A stretch of 64,000 nt of DNA from Geosporobacter ferrireducens (GCF_001750685.1 NZ_CP017269.1:5559416-5623415); one strand, 5' to 3'. Shown: positions 15,859-25,093, counted from the stretch's first letter. Program-made: numbers and translations. Notes: generated from the sequence alone by a model not told the origin.

Positions 15859-18528
15859 ATGATGCAGGAGAAAATAATTATAATTGATGGAAATAGTTTG
15901 ATCAATAGAGCTTTTTATGGGCTTCCGCCTCTAACAACAAAGGACGGTATCTATACAAATGCAGTTTATGGCTTTGTAAACATGCTGTATAAAATATATG
16001 AAGATTATCGACCACAGTACATAAGCGTGGCCTTCGATAGAAAAGCCCCCACGTTTAGACATGTAGAATATGAAGCATATAAAGCCGGAAGAAAAAGAAT
16101 GCCTGAAGAATTAGGACAACAGCTTCCAATTTTAAAAGAACTTTTAGACGTGATGAATATCCATCGGATGGAAATTGATGGTTTTGAAGCTGATGATCTG
16201 ATTGGAACGCTGGTAAGATATTGCGAAGAAAAAAATCTGGAGTCGCTGGTCGTGACCGGGGATCGGGATGCTTTGCAGCTGGCTTCGGATAAGACAAGAA
16301 TACTCATTACAAAAAAGGGAATGACCGACCTTGAGATATATACTCCTGATAGCATTATAGAAAGATATGAGGTTACACCTAGTCAATTTATAGATCTAAA
16401 GGGATTAATGGGTGATCCATCAGACAATATTCCAGGCGTACCGGGAGTTGGAGAGAAAACGGCAATAAAACTATTAAAGCAGTTTGGAAGCATTGAGAAA
16501 ATGATTCAGAATACAAAAGAGATTCAAAATCAAAAATTGAGAGAAAAAATAGAATCTAACATAGAACAGGCAATATTTAGTAAACGGCTGGCTACCATAA
16601 AGACAGATGTTCCAATTGAACTGTCTCTAGAGGCTTTGAAAAGAGAATCGCCTAATCAAGAAAAGTTAATGGAAGTATTTCGCCGCCTGGAGTTTCACAG
16701 TTTTATTCAAAAAATGAAAACGAACGAAGAGACGACAGAACTTGATACAGATATGACAAAAATTCAAACAATTGAAAATTTAGAAGATGTATCAGATATG
16801 GCAGAAGCCATAGAGCGAGCGGCTCACTGTTATATTAAGATATTTGGTACGGGTGAAAACGTAAGAAACCGTAAAATTGTGGGCATTAGTATCCTAATAG
16901 ATGATGGACATAGTTATTATTTGGAATTTGAGAAAATAGGGCAGTCACTAGATGTGCTTAAAGCTATCTTTGAAAACGAGAATATACTAAAATCAGGTCA
17001 TAATATTAAAAATGAAATCCTATTATTACAAAAATACGGTATATCCTTGACTGGTGTAGACTTTGATACCAGCATAGCAGTATATTTGCTGGAGCCTACT
17101 CGGACTTCCTATGAAATACATGAGATATATAATACGTATCTAGGAAAAAATATGAATAGTGAAGAAACACTAATAGGAAAAGGAAAGAATAGAATCACTT
17201 TTCTAGACATAGATCGAGATATGCTTGTAAAATATGGTCATCAAGTTTGTACTGCAGTAAAAGAATTAAAGAAGATTCTTGCAGTTGAGCTGGAAAATTT
17301 AGAATTAAAAAAACTTTTCCAAGAGGTAGAAATACCGCTGATAAAGGTCCTTGCAGATATGGAATATGAAGGATTTAGGGTAGACCACCAGATGTTAAGC
17401 AGTCTAGGAAAAGAGTTAAATGGCAAGATAGAACAATTAGTATCTGAAATCTATGATATGGCAGGAGAACAGTTTAATATCAATTCAACAAAACAGCTTG
17501 GGGATATATTATTTGAGAAACTTAAGCTGCCTGCAATAAAGAAAACAAAGACGGGTTACTCTACGAATATAGAAGTACTGGAAAAGCTTAGCAAAAAACA
17601 TCCAATCATTGCAAAAATTATAGAATATAGACAATATGTTAAGCTTAAGTCCACCTATATTGATGGGTTGATTGATGTAATCAACGAAAAGACAAAAAAG
17701 ATTCACTCCAGTTTTAACCAAACAGTTACTGCTACTGGTAGAATCAGTAGTACGGAACCAAACCTTCAAAACATTCCTATTCGATTGGAGCTGGGGAGAG
17801 AAATAAGAAAAGTTTTTATTCCAACTGATGACAATTATCTGCTGTTGGATGCAGATTATTCGCAAATTGAGCTGAGAGTGCTTGCACACATTTCTCAGGA
17901 TCCAGGCCTGATGGAAGCTTTTGAAAAAGAGCAGGATGTACATACTATGACGGCCTCGAAGGTTTTTGATGTTCCATTTGATCAGGTAACTTCTCAACAA
18001 CGCAGCAGTGCAAAAGCAGTTAATTTTGGAATTGTCTACGGAATTAGCGATTTTGGTTTAGCAGAAAATTTAGGCATTACCAAGAAAGAAGCACAAAAAT
18101 ATATTGATGAGTATTTTGATAAATATAGAGGCGTTAAATCCTATATGAATCAGGCGGTTGAGGAAGGTAAGAAAAATGGATATGTAACAACGATCCTTAA
18201 TCGAAGAAGATATATACCAGAATTGCTGTCCAGTAATTATAATATCCGTTCTTTTGGAGAAAGAACGGCAATGAATACCCCCATACAAGGAAGTGCAGCA
18301 GATATTATAAAAGTAGCTATGCTCCGTGTATATGATGAGTTGAAAAGAAGAAATCTGAGATCAAAGCTAATTCTTCAAGTGCACGACGAACTGATCGTTG
18401 AAATACATCAAGAGGAGATCGAAGAAGTGAAACAAATTGTAAAAAAAGAAATGGAAGAGGCTATTCAGCTGACAGTTCCATTAAAAGTGGATATCCATTT
18501 GGGAAAGAGCTGGTATGATACAAAATAG
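15859..18528 (+). CDS. polA: DNA polymerase I
   Basis: The 889-residue protein has a 5'-3' exonuclease domain (residues 1 to about 290; IDGNSLINRAFYG, VTGDRDALQL, LMGDPSDNIPGVPGVGEKTA). A degenerate 3'-5' exonuclease domain and a complete polymerase domain follow (DADYSQIELRVLAH, KAVNFGIVYGISDFGLA, LQVHDELIVE). In the middle domain the DxE motif is replaced by KIFGTG and the second motif reads GHNIKNEILL, so proofreading should be absent, as in other Firmicutes. ATG follows AAAGGAG. It fills gaps and removes RNA primers. coaE and a lytic transglycosylase follow closely. Confidence 0.97.
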   Translation: MMQEKIIIIDGNSLINRAFYGLPPLTTKDGIYTNAVYGFVNMLYKIYEDYRPQYISVAFDRKAPTFRHVEYEAYKAGRKRMPEELGQQLPILKELLDVMNIHRMEIDGFEADDLIGTLVRYCEEKNLESLVVTGDRDALQLASDKTRILITKKGMTDLEIYTPDSIIERYEVTPSQFIDLKGLMGDPSDNIPGVPGVGEKTAIKLLKQFGSIEKMIQNTKEIQNQKLREKIESNIEQAIFSKRLATIKTDVPIELSLEALKRESPNQEKLMEVFRRLEFHSFIQKMKTNEETTELDTDMTKIQTIENLEDVSDMAEAIERAAHCYIKIFGTGENVRNRKIVGISILIDDGHSYYLEFEKIGQSLDVLKAIFENENILKSGHNIKNEILLLQKYGISLTGVDFDTSIAVYLLEPTRTSYEIHEIYNTYLGKNMNSEETLIGKGKNRITFLDIDRDMLVKYGHQVCTAVKELKKILAVELENLELKKLFQEVEIPLIKVLADMEYEGFRVDHQMLSSLGKELNGKIEQLVSEIYDMAGEQFNINSTKQLGDILFEKLKLPAIKKTKTGYSTNIEVLEKLSKKHPIIAKIIEYRQYVKLKSTYIDGLIDVINEKTKKIHSSFNQTVTATGRISSTEPNLQNIPIRLELGREIRKVFIPTDDNYLLLDADYSQIELRVLAHISQDPGLMEAFEKEQDVHTMTASKVFDVPFDQVTSQQRSSAKAVNFGIVYGISDFGLAENLGITKKEAQKYIDEYFDKYRGVKSYMNQAVEEGKKNGYVTTILNRRRYIPELLSSNYNIRSFGERTAMNTPIQGSAADIIKVAMLRVYDELKRRNLRSKLILQVHDELIVEIHQEEIEEVKQIVKKEMEEAIQLTVPLKVDIHLGKSWYDTK

Positions 18529-18543
18529 CAAGGAGAAGAGAGT

Positions 18544-19155
18544 ATGAAAGTTATAGGACTCACAGGCGGGATTGCATCGGGCAAAAGTACAGTATCTAAC
18601 TATTTAAAATCTAAAGATATTCCTGTAATCGATGCCGATCAAATAGCTAGAGAAATCGTTAATATAGGACAACCTGCCTTAGAAGAGATTTGCTTAAACT
18701 TTGGCAGCAAAATTCTAAATGCAGATAGAAGCTTAAACCGTAAAGCCTTAGGAGAAATTGTGTTTTCAAATGACAAGCTATTAAAAAAGTTAAATGAGAT
18801 TACCCATCCAAGAATAATAAGCAGAATTATTAATAGAATAGAACTATATAGGGAAAGTAAAAAAAATTCTATTGTATTTGTGGATGCGGCTTTACTAATT
18901 GAAATGAATATGAGACAATTAGTTGATGAAGTATGGCTTGTAAAAGTAGACAAAGAAACACAGCGAAGACGGTTGATGGATCGGGATGGATTTTCTTTTG
19001 CAGAAGCTGAGAATAGGATTAATGCACAAATGTCCATGGAAGAAAAAGTGAACTTTGCAGATGTAGTAATAGATAATAATAATGGAATTGATTATTTGTA
19101 CACACAGATTCAGAAACGGCTAGATGGGTTAACCGGCAATTTTTCGGAGGGATAG
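18544..19155 (+). CDS. coaE: Dephospho-CoA kinase
   Basis: CoaE phosphorylates dephospho-CoA in the last step of coenzyme A synthesis. The P-loop GLTGGIASGKSTVSNYL opens the protein, followed by IPVIDADQIAREIV, a lid segment with DKETQRRRLMDRDG and the C-terminal DVVIDNNNGID. The 203-residue length is typical. ATG follows AAGGAGAAGAG, 15 bases after polA, a gene order common in Firmicutes. Confidence 0.96.
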   Translation: MKVIGLTGGIASGKSTVSNYLKSKDIPVIDADQIAREIVNIGQPALEEICLNFGSKILNADRSLNRKALGEIVFSNDKLLKKLNEITHPRIISRIINRIELYRESKKNSIVFVDAALLIEMNMRQLVDEVWLVKVDKETQRRRLMDRDGFSFAEAENRINAQMSMEEKVNFADVVIDNNNGIDYLYTQIQKRLDGLTGNFSEG

Positions 19156-19157
19156 CA

Positions 19158-19727
19158 TTGATTTTAATCGATTTAAAAAAATATCGTTTTTGGATTTTAG
19201 CAGTGCTTATCGTAATGTTACTTGGTCTGACTGTAAACGGCTCCCGGTGGGTAATGAAGATGATATATCCGCTGCACTATAAAGAGTTAATCTTTAAGTA
19301 TGCTGAAAACTATAATTTAGATCCGTATTTAGTTGCTGCGATTATACGCACGGAAAGTAAATTTTATGAGAAAGCGCAATCGGGTAAAAATGCAAGAGGT
19401 TTGATGCAGATTGCACCGATTACAGGGGAGTGGGCTTCTAAAGAATTGAGTGTAAAAGATTATGATGAAGAAATGCTTTTTATTCCAGATTTAAATATCA
19501 TGATAGGCTGCTGGTATTTAGACAGGTTGCGTATGGAATTCAAAAATAATCTTCCGTTAATGCTGGCTGCGTATAATGGCGGCAGCGGAAATGTAAGAAA
19601 GTGGCTGAATGATCCCCGATATAGCAGTGATGGGATGACTTTAGATCATATACCTTTTCTGGAGACAAAAGCATATGTCGATAAAGTATTGAAAAGCTAT
19701 AAAATATATAACATGATATATAGATAA
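19158..19727 (+). CDS. Membrane-anchored lytic transglycosylase (Slt-like)
   Basis: This 189-residue protein has one N-terminal membrane segment (FWILAVLIVMLLGLTV) and then a soluble-lytic-transglycosylase domain. The domain shows AAIIRTESKFY with the catalytic Glu, ARGLMQI and LMLAAYNGGSGNVRKWL. It should cleave the glycan strands of peptidoglycan at the outer membrane face. The start is TTG at 19158 behind GGAGGGA; the gene follows coaE by 2 bases, so it belongs to the polA-coaE transcript. Confidence 0.92.
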   Translation: MILIDLKKYRFWILAVLIVMLLGLTVNGSRWVMKMIYPLHYKELIFKYAENYNLDPYLVAAIIRTESKFYEKAQSGKNARGLMQIAPITGEWASKELSVKDYDEEMLFIPDLNIMIGCWYLDRLRMEFKNNLPLMLAAYNGGSGNVRKWLNDPRYSSDGMTLDHIPFLETKAYVDKVLKSYKIYNMIYR

Positions 19728-19755
19728 CAGATATATGCTGTTATCTATATATTTA
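19718..19755 (+). terminator. Terminator of the polA-coaE-transglycosylase operon
   Basis: A 13-bp inverted repeat (centre TAGATAACAG and CTGTTATCTA, 19718-19750) overlaps the stop codon. The tail is AT-rich rather than a clean T run, so efficiency is uncertain. Confidence 0.6.
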
Positions 19756-19776
19756 TATAATGCAGCAAGTATTTTG

Positions 19777-19805
19777 TTGAACATTAAAAAAAAGTCCATT
19801 ATAAT
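19777..19805 (+). promoter_or_regulatory. Promoter of the nicotinate phosphoribosyltransferase operon
   Basis: TTGAAC (19777-19782) and a perfect TATAAT (19800-19805) are separated by 17 bases. The gene starts 76 bases downstream. Confidence 0.7.
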
Positions 19806-19881
19806 TTAATGAGACAATGGATATCTTTGTTTCTCGGCAATGTATTTGTACCATTGTATATTCAGAAAGGAATGTGATGAA

Positions 19882-20916
19882 ATGAAACCAATGACAAGTT
19901 TAGAAGATATAGAAAAGCTTAAGATAGAAGAAGGCCGTTTGCTGCATTCTGCAACTCACGAAGAAATATTAAGTGCAGCAACAACCGATGTTTATTTTTT
20001 AAGAACAATGGATTTGTTAAAAAAGATGGATCTGGATAAAAGTATCGTAACTGCGGAGATTTTTGCGAGAAGACCGGGCGTGTTCTGTGGGATTGAAGAA
20101 GTGAAAAATATTTTACGGGATAAAGATGTGGAGGTATGGTCCGTAGACGAAGGGGAAACTTTTGAGGAAAAGGAGACATTGGTAAGAATTAAAGGGCCCT
20201 ATAGCAATTTTGGAGCCTACGAAACCATTATTCTGGGTTCTCTAGCAAGTGCCAGCGGTTGGGCAACAGCTTCCAGGGAAATCAAAGAGGCGTGTGGGGA
20301 AAAATCCTTTCTCTGCTTTGGAGCCCGGCATGTGCATCCAGCTGTCGCTCCTGTGATGGAGCGTGCTGCATTAATTGGCGGAGCAAACGGCGCCAGTTGT
20401 GTTCTTGCTGCAAAGATGATGCACATTGGTGCCTCCGGTACACTCCCGCATGCTGCAATGTTGATTGCCGGAGATACATTGAAGATTGCCAAAGTCTATG
20501 ACCAAGTTATGCCAGAAGATCATAAACGGATTGTTCTAGTAGATACTTTTAAAGATGAAGTTGAAGAAAGCATTCGTATCGCCAGTGAGTTAAAAGAACG
20601 ATTATTTGGTATACGCTTAGACACGCCAAGCGAACGAGGCGGTGTAACCCCTCATTTAGTAAGAGAATTAAGAAGCAAGCTGGACCATGCAGGTTTTCAA
20701 TATGTGAAGATTTTTGTCTCTGGAGGATTGTCTCCCGATAAGATTCGAGCACTATCTGCTGCCGGTGCTGATTCTTTTGGCGTTGGAAGTTATATATCTG
20801 GTGCATCGGCTATTGATATGACTATGGACATTAAAGAGGTAAATGGTGAAGCTGTAGCTAAAAGAGGCAGACTACCAGGATTGATCGATAATCCAAAGCT
20901 TAAGAAAATGAAGTAA
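19882..20916 (+). CDS. Nicotinate phosphoribosyltransferase (short type)
   Basis: This 344-residue enzyme couples nicotinate to PRPP for NAD salvage. It has an N-terminal segment with LLHSATHEEIL and TDVYFLRTMDLL, the catalytic barrel GARHVHPAVAPVMERAALIGG, the phosphate site FVSGGLSPDKIRAL and the C-terminal DSFGVGSYISGA. It belongs to the shorter archaeal/clostridial type rather than the 490-residue PncB type. I choose ATG at 19882 behind AGAAAGGA; the upstream GTG at 19840 has no ribosome site. The window also holds nadD, the next NAD-pathway step. Confidence 0.88.
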   Translation: MKPMTSLEDIEKLKIEEGRLLHSATHEEILSAATTDVYFLRTMDLLKKMDLDKSIVTAEIFARRPGVFCGIEEVKNILRDKDVEVWSVDEGETFEEKETLVRIKGPYSNFGAYETIILGSLASASGWATASREIKEACGEKSFLCFGARHVHPAVAPVMERAALIGGANGASCVLAAKMMHIGASGTLPHAAMLIAGDTLKIAKVYDQVMPEDHKRIVLVDTFKDEVEESIRIASELKERLFGIRLDTPSERGGVTPHLVRELRSKLDHAGFQYVKIFVSGGLSPDKIRALSAAGADSFGVGSYISGASAIDMTMDIKEVNGEAVAKRGRLPGLIDNPKLKKMK

Positions 20917-20968
20917 TGAAAAATATTATGAATGGTAATGGAGGCAGTGATTATACGGAGGTATATCA

Positions 20969-22588
20969 GTGAAAAAAAGAGGATTTTTATTCTGTATTTG
21001 CTTGATATTTATCATCGTGCTTGCAGCTGGGTGTGAAGATGTCGAAGATATACAAAACATAGAAGAGAACGTTAATAGTCGCAGGAAAATCAATCATAAC
21101 AATGAATTGCTGATACCTGTAACAAAATTTGAGACACTAAATCCAATCATGAATACGGATAATAGTATTTATCACTTGAATATGTTAATCTATGAGGGCT
21201 TATTGAAGCTAGACGGCAATCAGCAGCCGCAATCTGCCCTCGCTACTGGATGGGAAGTTTCGACAGATGCCAATACATGGACTTTTACTTTGCGAAATAA
21301 TGTGAAATGGCATGATGATAGTCCGTTTACAGCCGAGGATGTAAAATTTACCATTGATGTATTACGTTTAAGTAAAGGGGGAAAAGAATCATCTATTTAT
21401 GGTTTTTATACGGACCGTATCAAAGAAGTGAAGGTTTTGCAAGGGAATAAAGTAAGTATTGTCTTTGACAGTGGGGCAAATGCTTTTCCAGAGCTGTTTA
21501 CTTTTCCTATTTTGCCAAAGCATAAATTTAAAAGTGTCCAGGAAGTATATACGGCAAAAAACCTAACGCCTGTTGGAACCGGGCTTTACAAGGTTAATGA
21601 ATACCATAAGTCAAGGTATATTAAATTAGTAGCAAACTCTGATTATTGGGGAAAACAGCCAAATATTAAAACAATTTTCGCAAAAATTGTACCAGATAAA
21701 GAAACCGCTTTAACCTCATTAGAAGCAAATGAAGTTGCTTTAGCAAAGTCTAATGATTTTGACTGGGAAAAGTATAGCGAAGACCAAACTTTAAAAATTT
21801 ATGAACATATGACCCAAGAATTCGAGTTTCTAGGCTTTAACTTTAAAAGAGAACTAATGCAGAATAAAAATGTTCGACAGGCTATTGCCTATGGAGTTGA
21901 TCGGCAAGCACTGATAAATGACATTTATTTAGGGCATGCGACCGTATCCGATGTTCCAATAAACCCAGATTCATGGCTCTATGATGAGAATGAAAAAAAA
22001 TATGGGTATGACCTTACCCGGGCTAAAAACAGCCTGGTGGAAAACAACTGGCAAATCAAATATCCTAATCCCTACTTTGAAAATGAAGCGGGTCAGAAGT
22101 TAAGCCTGCATCTATTGGTAAACAGTGAAAACAATTTAAGAGTAAGAACTGCTGAAATGATAAAAAATCATTTAAAAGATGTTGGAATAGAAATAATAAT
22201 TGATAAAGTAAGCTGGGAAGAATATTTGAGTAGGCTTTATTCAAATAATTTTGATATGGTTTTAGGAGGATGGCAGCTTTCAATAATCCCAGATTTAAGC
22301 TTTGCACTATATTCTGCCAGCGGTACTACAAATAATTTTATTGGATTCAGTAATCCGGAAATGGATAATTTGTTAGTTACTGCTGCTGTGACTACGGATG
22401 CCCAAAAGAAGAAGGAAATATATAGTGCAATACAGGGGAAAATCACAGAAGAATTGCCTTATTTTGGTTTATTCTTTAAAAACAGTTCTGTGGTCATAAG
22501 AGATTATGTTGGAGGAGATGTTAGTCCGAAGCCGTTCAACATTTATTATAATATTGAAAATTGGATTCTTGAAGACATGGAAGAATAG
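20969..22588 (+). CDS. Peptide/oligopeptide-binding lipoprotein of an ABC transporter
   Basis: The protein begins with a lipoprotein signal (KKRGFLFCICLIFIIVLAAGC; lipobox LAAGC, Cys about 22). It then shows the SBP_bac_5 family pattern: LNPIMNTDNSIYHLNMLIYEGLL, ALATGWEVS, WTFTLRNNVKWHDD, PFTAEDVKFTIDV and RQAIAYGVDRQAL, all given as separate stretches. At 539 residues it is full length. No permease or ATPase genes follow, so it may serve a transporter encoded elsewhere. The start is GTG after GGAGGTATATCA. It is probably cotranscribed with the upstream phosphoribosyltransferase. Confidence 0.9.
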   Translation: MKKRGFLFCICLIFIIVLAAGCEDVEDIQNIEENVNSRRKINHNNELLIPVTKFETLNPIMNTDNSIYHLNMLIYEGLLKLDGNQQPQSALATGWEVSTDANTWTFTLRNNVKWHDDSPFTAEDVKFTIDVLRLSKGGKESSIYGFYTDRIKEVKVLQGNKVSIVFDSGANAFPELFTFPILPKHKFKSVQEVYTAKNLTPVGTGLYKVNEYHKSRYIKLVANSDYWGKQPNIKTIFAKIVPDKETALTSLEANEVALAKSNDFDWEKYSEDQTLKIYEHMTQEFEFLGFNFKRELMQNKNVRQAIAYGVDRQALINDIYLGHATVSDVPINPDSWLYDENEKKYGYDLTRAKNSLVENNWQIKYPNPYFENEAGQKLSLHLLVNSENNLRVRTAEMIKNHLKDVGIEIIIDKVSWEEYLSRLYSNNFDMVLGGWQLSIIPDLSFALYSASGTTNNFIGFSNPEMDNLLVTAAVTTDAQKKKEIYSAIQGKITEELPYFGLFFKNSSVVIRDYVGGDVSPKPFNIYYNIENWILEDMEE

Positions 22589-22627
22589 ACTTCCAGAAAA
22601 TTACAATAAGATTATTAAAAAGTAATC

Positions 22628-22656
22628 TTGACATTTATAAAGAATGAATTTATACT
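22628..22656 (+). promoter_or_regulatory. Promoter of tRNA-Leu(GAG)
   Basis: TTGACA (22628-22633), a 17-base spacer and TATACT (22651-22656) form a near-consensus promoter, 56 bases before the tRNA. Confidence 0.75.
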
Positions 22657-22712
22657 ATATAAGTAACTATTTTACTAGGTAAAAGTTACTAACTAAGAAT
22701 TTAATACTTTTT

Positions 22713-22799
22713 GCGGATGTGGTGGAACTGGCAGACACACTATCTTGAGGGGGTAGCGGTCAACCGACTGTGCGGGTTCGAATCCCGCCATCCGCACCA
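22713..22799 (+). tRNA. tRNA-Leu (anticodon GAG)
   Basis: The sequence starts GCGGATGTGGTGGAACT and ends ATCCGCACCA, so the acceptor stem pairs and CCA is encoded. The anticodon stem CTATC/GGTAG encloses the loop TTGAGGG, giving anticodon GAG. A long variable arm (CGGTCAACCGACTGTG region) shows a class II tRNA, and the T-loop is GTTCGAATC. The length with CCA is 87 bases. Confidence 0.96.
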
Positions 22800-22806
22800 T
22801 TGTAAA

Positions 22807-22830
22807 TTTAGGGCATGATGCCCTTTTTTT
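22807..22830 (+). terminator. Terminator of tRNA-Leu(GAG)
   Basis: The stem GGGCA/TGCCC with a short loop at 22811-22823 is followed by seven T residues. It lies 8 bases after the tRNA. Confidence 0.85.
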
Positions 22831-22998
22831 ATTTTTACTTTGTTTCTAAACAAAATGTGATTTGCTAGCAGCATGCAAACGGAAGAGAAAAAATAATATA
22901 AAATTCTATAAAATAACAAAAAAAAATTGAGACTCTTTTGAGCTTTTTTATTTGCATATATTAATCGCGGCATCACATACTAATGATGAGGTGATTAT

Positions 22999-23238
22999 AT
23001 GAGAAGTAAAAACACAAGAAGTACACCTAAGAGCAATGAACTTAGCAAAGAATTTCTTGAAGAATTTGGATTAGTGCCTAGTGGAAAAGAGAAGCTAGCA
23101 GATAAAGTAGGGAAACCTGGTCAAAACACGAATACTCAAAATACACAAGACACTCAAGAATTAGTAGGAGAGTATTTGAAACAACAGCAGTGGATACCAA
23201 GCGAAGATAACACTTTGAGTAATAAAAAAGGACAATAG
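22999..23238 (+). CDS. Small hydrophilic hypothetical protein, 79 residues
   Basis: I do not recognise this protein. ATG follows GATGAGGTG at a good distance, and a hairpin terminator follows the stop, so it is probably a real gene. The product is hydrophilic and low in complexity, with an Asn/Gln/Thr-rich middle (GQNTNTQNTQDTQ). Two similar short helical units sit on either side: SKEFLEEFGLVPSGKEKLADK and ELVGEYLKQQQWIPSEDNTLSNK (shown as features, each about 20 residues long). The internal repeat suggests a duplicated binding motif. A spore-coat or small acid-soluble role is possible but unsupported. Confidence 0.6.
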   Translation: MRSKNTRSTPKSNELSKEFLEEFGLVPSGKEKLADKVGKPGQNTNTQNTQDTQELVGEYLKQQQWIPSEDNTLSNKKGQ

Positions 23239-23253
23239 AATTCTATTCGTAAT

Positions 23254-23274
23254 GAGCCCATGAAGGGCTCTTTT
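23254..23274 (+). terminator. Terminator after the 79-residue protein gene
   Basis: GAGCCC (23254-23259) pairs with GGGCTC (23265-23270), followed by TTTTAAA. Confidence 0.7.
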
Positions 23275-23289
23275 AAATTGGAGCTTTAA

Positions 23290-23447
23290 ATTACTATCTC
23301 TATTTTGAACGGAAGGTCGTAAGCACTGCATAGATTGCAAGAGAGACCAAGCATCTATCATTGCAAGGTATAGGTACTGGAATAGAACTTCACAACAGAT
23401 ATACAGAAAACAATTGCCGGGGTTTAGTTCTCTGGCTTTTTTTGTTT
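23290..23447 (+). ncRNA. Gene-free stretch ending in a terminator, candidate small RNA
   Basis: The 469 bases between 23239 and 23707 hold no convincing reading frame. Within them, 23417-23433 forms a GCCGGGG/CTCTGGC hairpin followed by seven T residues, a terminator with no gene before it. The preceding 130 bases have modest pairing potential (ATAGAT with ATCTAT, GGTC with GACC) and a repeated TTGCAAG. This would fit an untranslated RNA, but no known family is recognised and no promoter is clear. The rest, 23448-23700, is AT-rich with nothing identifiable. Confidence 0.3.
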
Positions 23448-23707
23448 TTAGACTAAAATTTTATTCCTATACTATTTTGTAGAAAACAGGAGGAGAATTT
23501 AATTATATCTCGAAAATCTAAATAATGTTAATTATTGTAATAATTCAAGTATATTAGATATCCTTGTGCCTCCATTCACAAGTCTCATTAAATTAGGTAC
23601 AAAAAGTGAACTTGTCTGTTCGGTAATATATCATTAGATAAAATCGATGGCATTTATCTGCAGCGGCTTATATATATTTAATAAGGTTATTTAAGGAGGG
23701 AAAAATT

Positions 23708-24382
23708 ATGTTTTTTAGTAGTTATGTTTTAATTTTTTTGATAGTTATAGTGATTGCGGCTGTTTTGTTATTAAGAAATATTAATAAGAAGATGTACACA
23801 CCTACTCAAGGTGAAAAAATAAAGAAATATGAAAAACCATGCAAAGCCCTTTTGGTGGTTGATGTACAAGAAGATTTGACCGGTCCAGGGGCTGTCAAAC
23901 CTTACAAAGATACAGAAGAAAAAATTGTAATGATAAACAAAATAATTCAGTATGCTTCTGATTCAGGTATGGAAGTAGCTTATATTAGACACGGGTTTAA
24001 AGACAACTTTATTAACAGAACTTTGACACGTAGTAGATTGATTAATGGACAGCCAGGAATTGAAGTTGATTCAAGAATCAATGTAATAAATAAAAATGAT
24101 TTTACAAAAAAAATATCAGATGCTTTTTCTAATATAGATTTAAACAAGTTTTTAATTGATAAGCAAGTAGACGAGGTCTATATTACCGGACTTGATGCAG
24201 TGTATTGTGTATACTACACGTCCATAGGTGCTCTAAATCGTGGTTATAAAGTTACTGTAATCGAAGATGCAATAATGACACATAAAAATATGAGCGATGT
24301 AGTTAGACTGTATGAGAAAAGTGGAATAACTTTATCTTCTGGCAAAAATGTCATAGAGGCGCAGCAAGTCTATTTGGCTTGA
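23708..24382 (+). CDS. Membrane-anchored isochorismatase-family cysteine hydrolase
   Basis: Residues 1-25 form a membrane anchor (YVLIFLIVIVIAAVLLL). From residue 45 on an isochorismatase-like fold is seen: ALLVVDVQEDLTG with the catalytic Asp, VAYIRHGF, INKNDFTKKISDAF with the Lys, and VYITGLDAVYCVYYTSIGAL with the Cys. All three catalytic positions are present, so it should be an active amidase-type hydrolase with unknown substrate. An N-terminal anchor is unusual for this normally cytosolic family. ATG follows AAGGAGGG. The gene lies in an AT-rich accessory stretch next to a DJ-1-family gene. Confidence 0.8.
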   Translation: MFFSSYVLIFLIVIVIAAVLLLRNINKKMYTPTQGEKIKKYEKPCKALLVVDVQEDLTGPGAVKPYKDTEEKIVMINKIIQYASDSGMEVAYIRHGFKDNFINRTLTRSRLINGQPGIEVDSRINVINKNDFTKKISDAFSNIDLNKFLIDKQVDEVYITGLDAVYCVYYTSIGALNRGYKVTVIEDAIMTHKNMSDVVRLYEKSGITLSSGKNVIEAQQVYLA

Positions 24383-24489
24383 ATATTATAAACGAGTGAT
24401 ATTCAATACAAATGTATTTTATGATAACGTAAAAGAATATGCTAACGAAGTTATTATTAATTAATAAGCATGATTGGAGAGTGGATTCG

Positions 24490-25062
24490 TTGATTAATAT
24501 TGGAATACTAGTTTTTGAAAAAATTGAGGAACTAGATTTTATTGGACCTTTTGAAGTTTTGTCATACGTAAATAAAATAAAGCCTGAAAGCACTAATGTG
24601 TGGCTTGTAAGTGATGAAGAACAATCGATTCGAGGATATAACGGACTACGTTTTTTCTCAGATTATACTATTGATAATTGTCCACAATTAGATGTATTAG
24701 TAGTTCCCGGTGGTCAAGGAAGAAAATTGGCTATGGAAAATGAAAAAATTCTTAGTTTCATAAGAAATAGATATGCTGAATTAAAATATTTATCTTCTGT
24801 GTGTACAGGTGCATTGATAATTGCTGCTACAGGGCTTTTGAAAGATAAATTAGCCACTACTTATCATACCGCTTTTGATGAGCTTTCTGAAATGGGGGTA
24901 ATTGTTAAGTCATCAAAGGTAGTACAAGATGGAAAAATCATTACAGGTGCAGGTGTTTCTTCAGGGATAGATGTAGGCCTGTACTTATTGAATAAGTTAT
25001 TTGATGAAACAACAGCTCAAAAAGTAGCAGACAAAATTGAATACTACTGGCACAAATATTAA
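24490..25062 (+). CDS. DJ-1/PfpI-family protein (isonitrile hydratase-like)
   Basis: The protein has the DJ-1/PfpI glutamine-amidotransferase-like fold: INIGILVFEKIEELDFIGPFEVL, LDVLVVPGGQGRK, LSSVCTGALIIAATGLL with the nucleophile-elbow Cys, then ATTYHTAFDEL and TGAGVSSGIDVGLYLL (each given as short features). This arrangement is closest to the isonitrile hydratase/transcriptional-regulator subgroup without a DNA-binding domain. I choose TTG at 24490 because GGAGAG lies 9 bases upstream and families start with this strand; an ATG at 24439 has no ribosome site. The role is unknown. Confidence 0.8.
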   Translation: MINIGILVFEKIEELDFIGPFEVLSYVNKIKPESTNVWLVSDEEQSIRGYNGLRFFSDYTIDNCPQLDVLVVPGGQGRKLAMENEKILSFIRNRYAELKYLSSVCTGALIIAATGLLKDKLATTYHTAFDELSEMGVIVKSSKVVQDGKIITGAGVSSGIDVGLYLLNKLFDETTAQKVADKIEYYWHKY

Positions 25063-25093
25063 CCCGCAATTTATAAAAGAGTTAAAGTTACTT

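Noticed and set aside
16005..18000. Several reverse-strand frames of 60-163 codons inside polA
   Set aside because: All lie opposite conserved exonuclease or polymerase motifs and show no ribosome sites or family matches.
22740..22976. Reverse-strand frame of 78 codons next to tRNA-Leu(GAG)
   Set aside because: Its end (WRDSNPHSRLTATPSR) is a translation of the tRNA complement, a common artefact.
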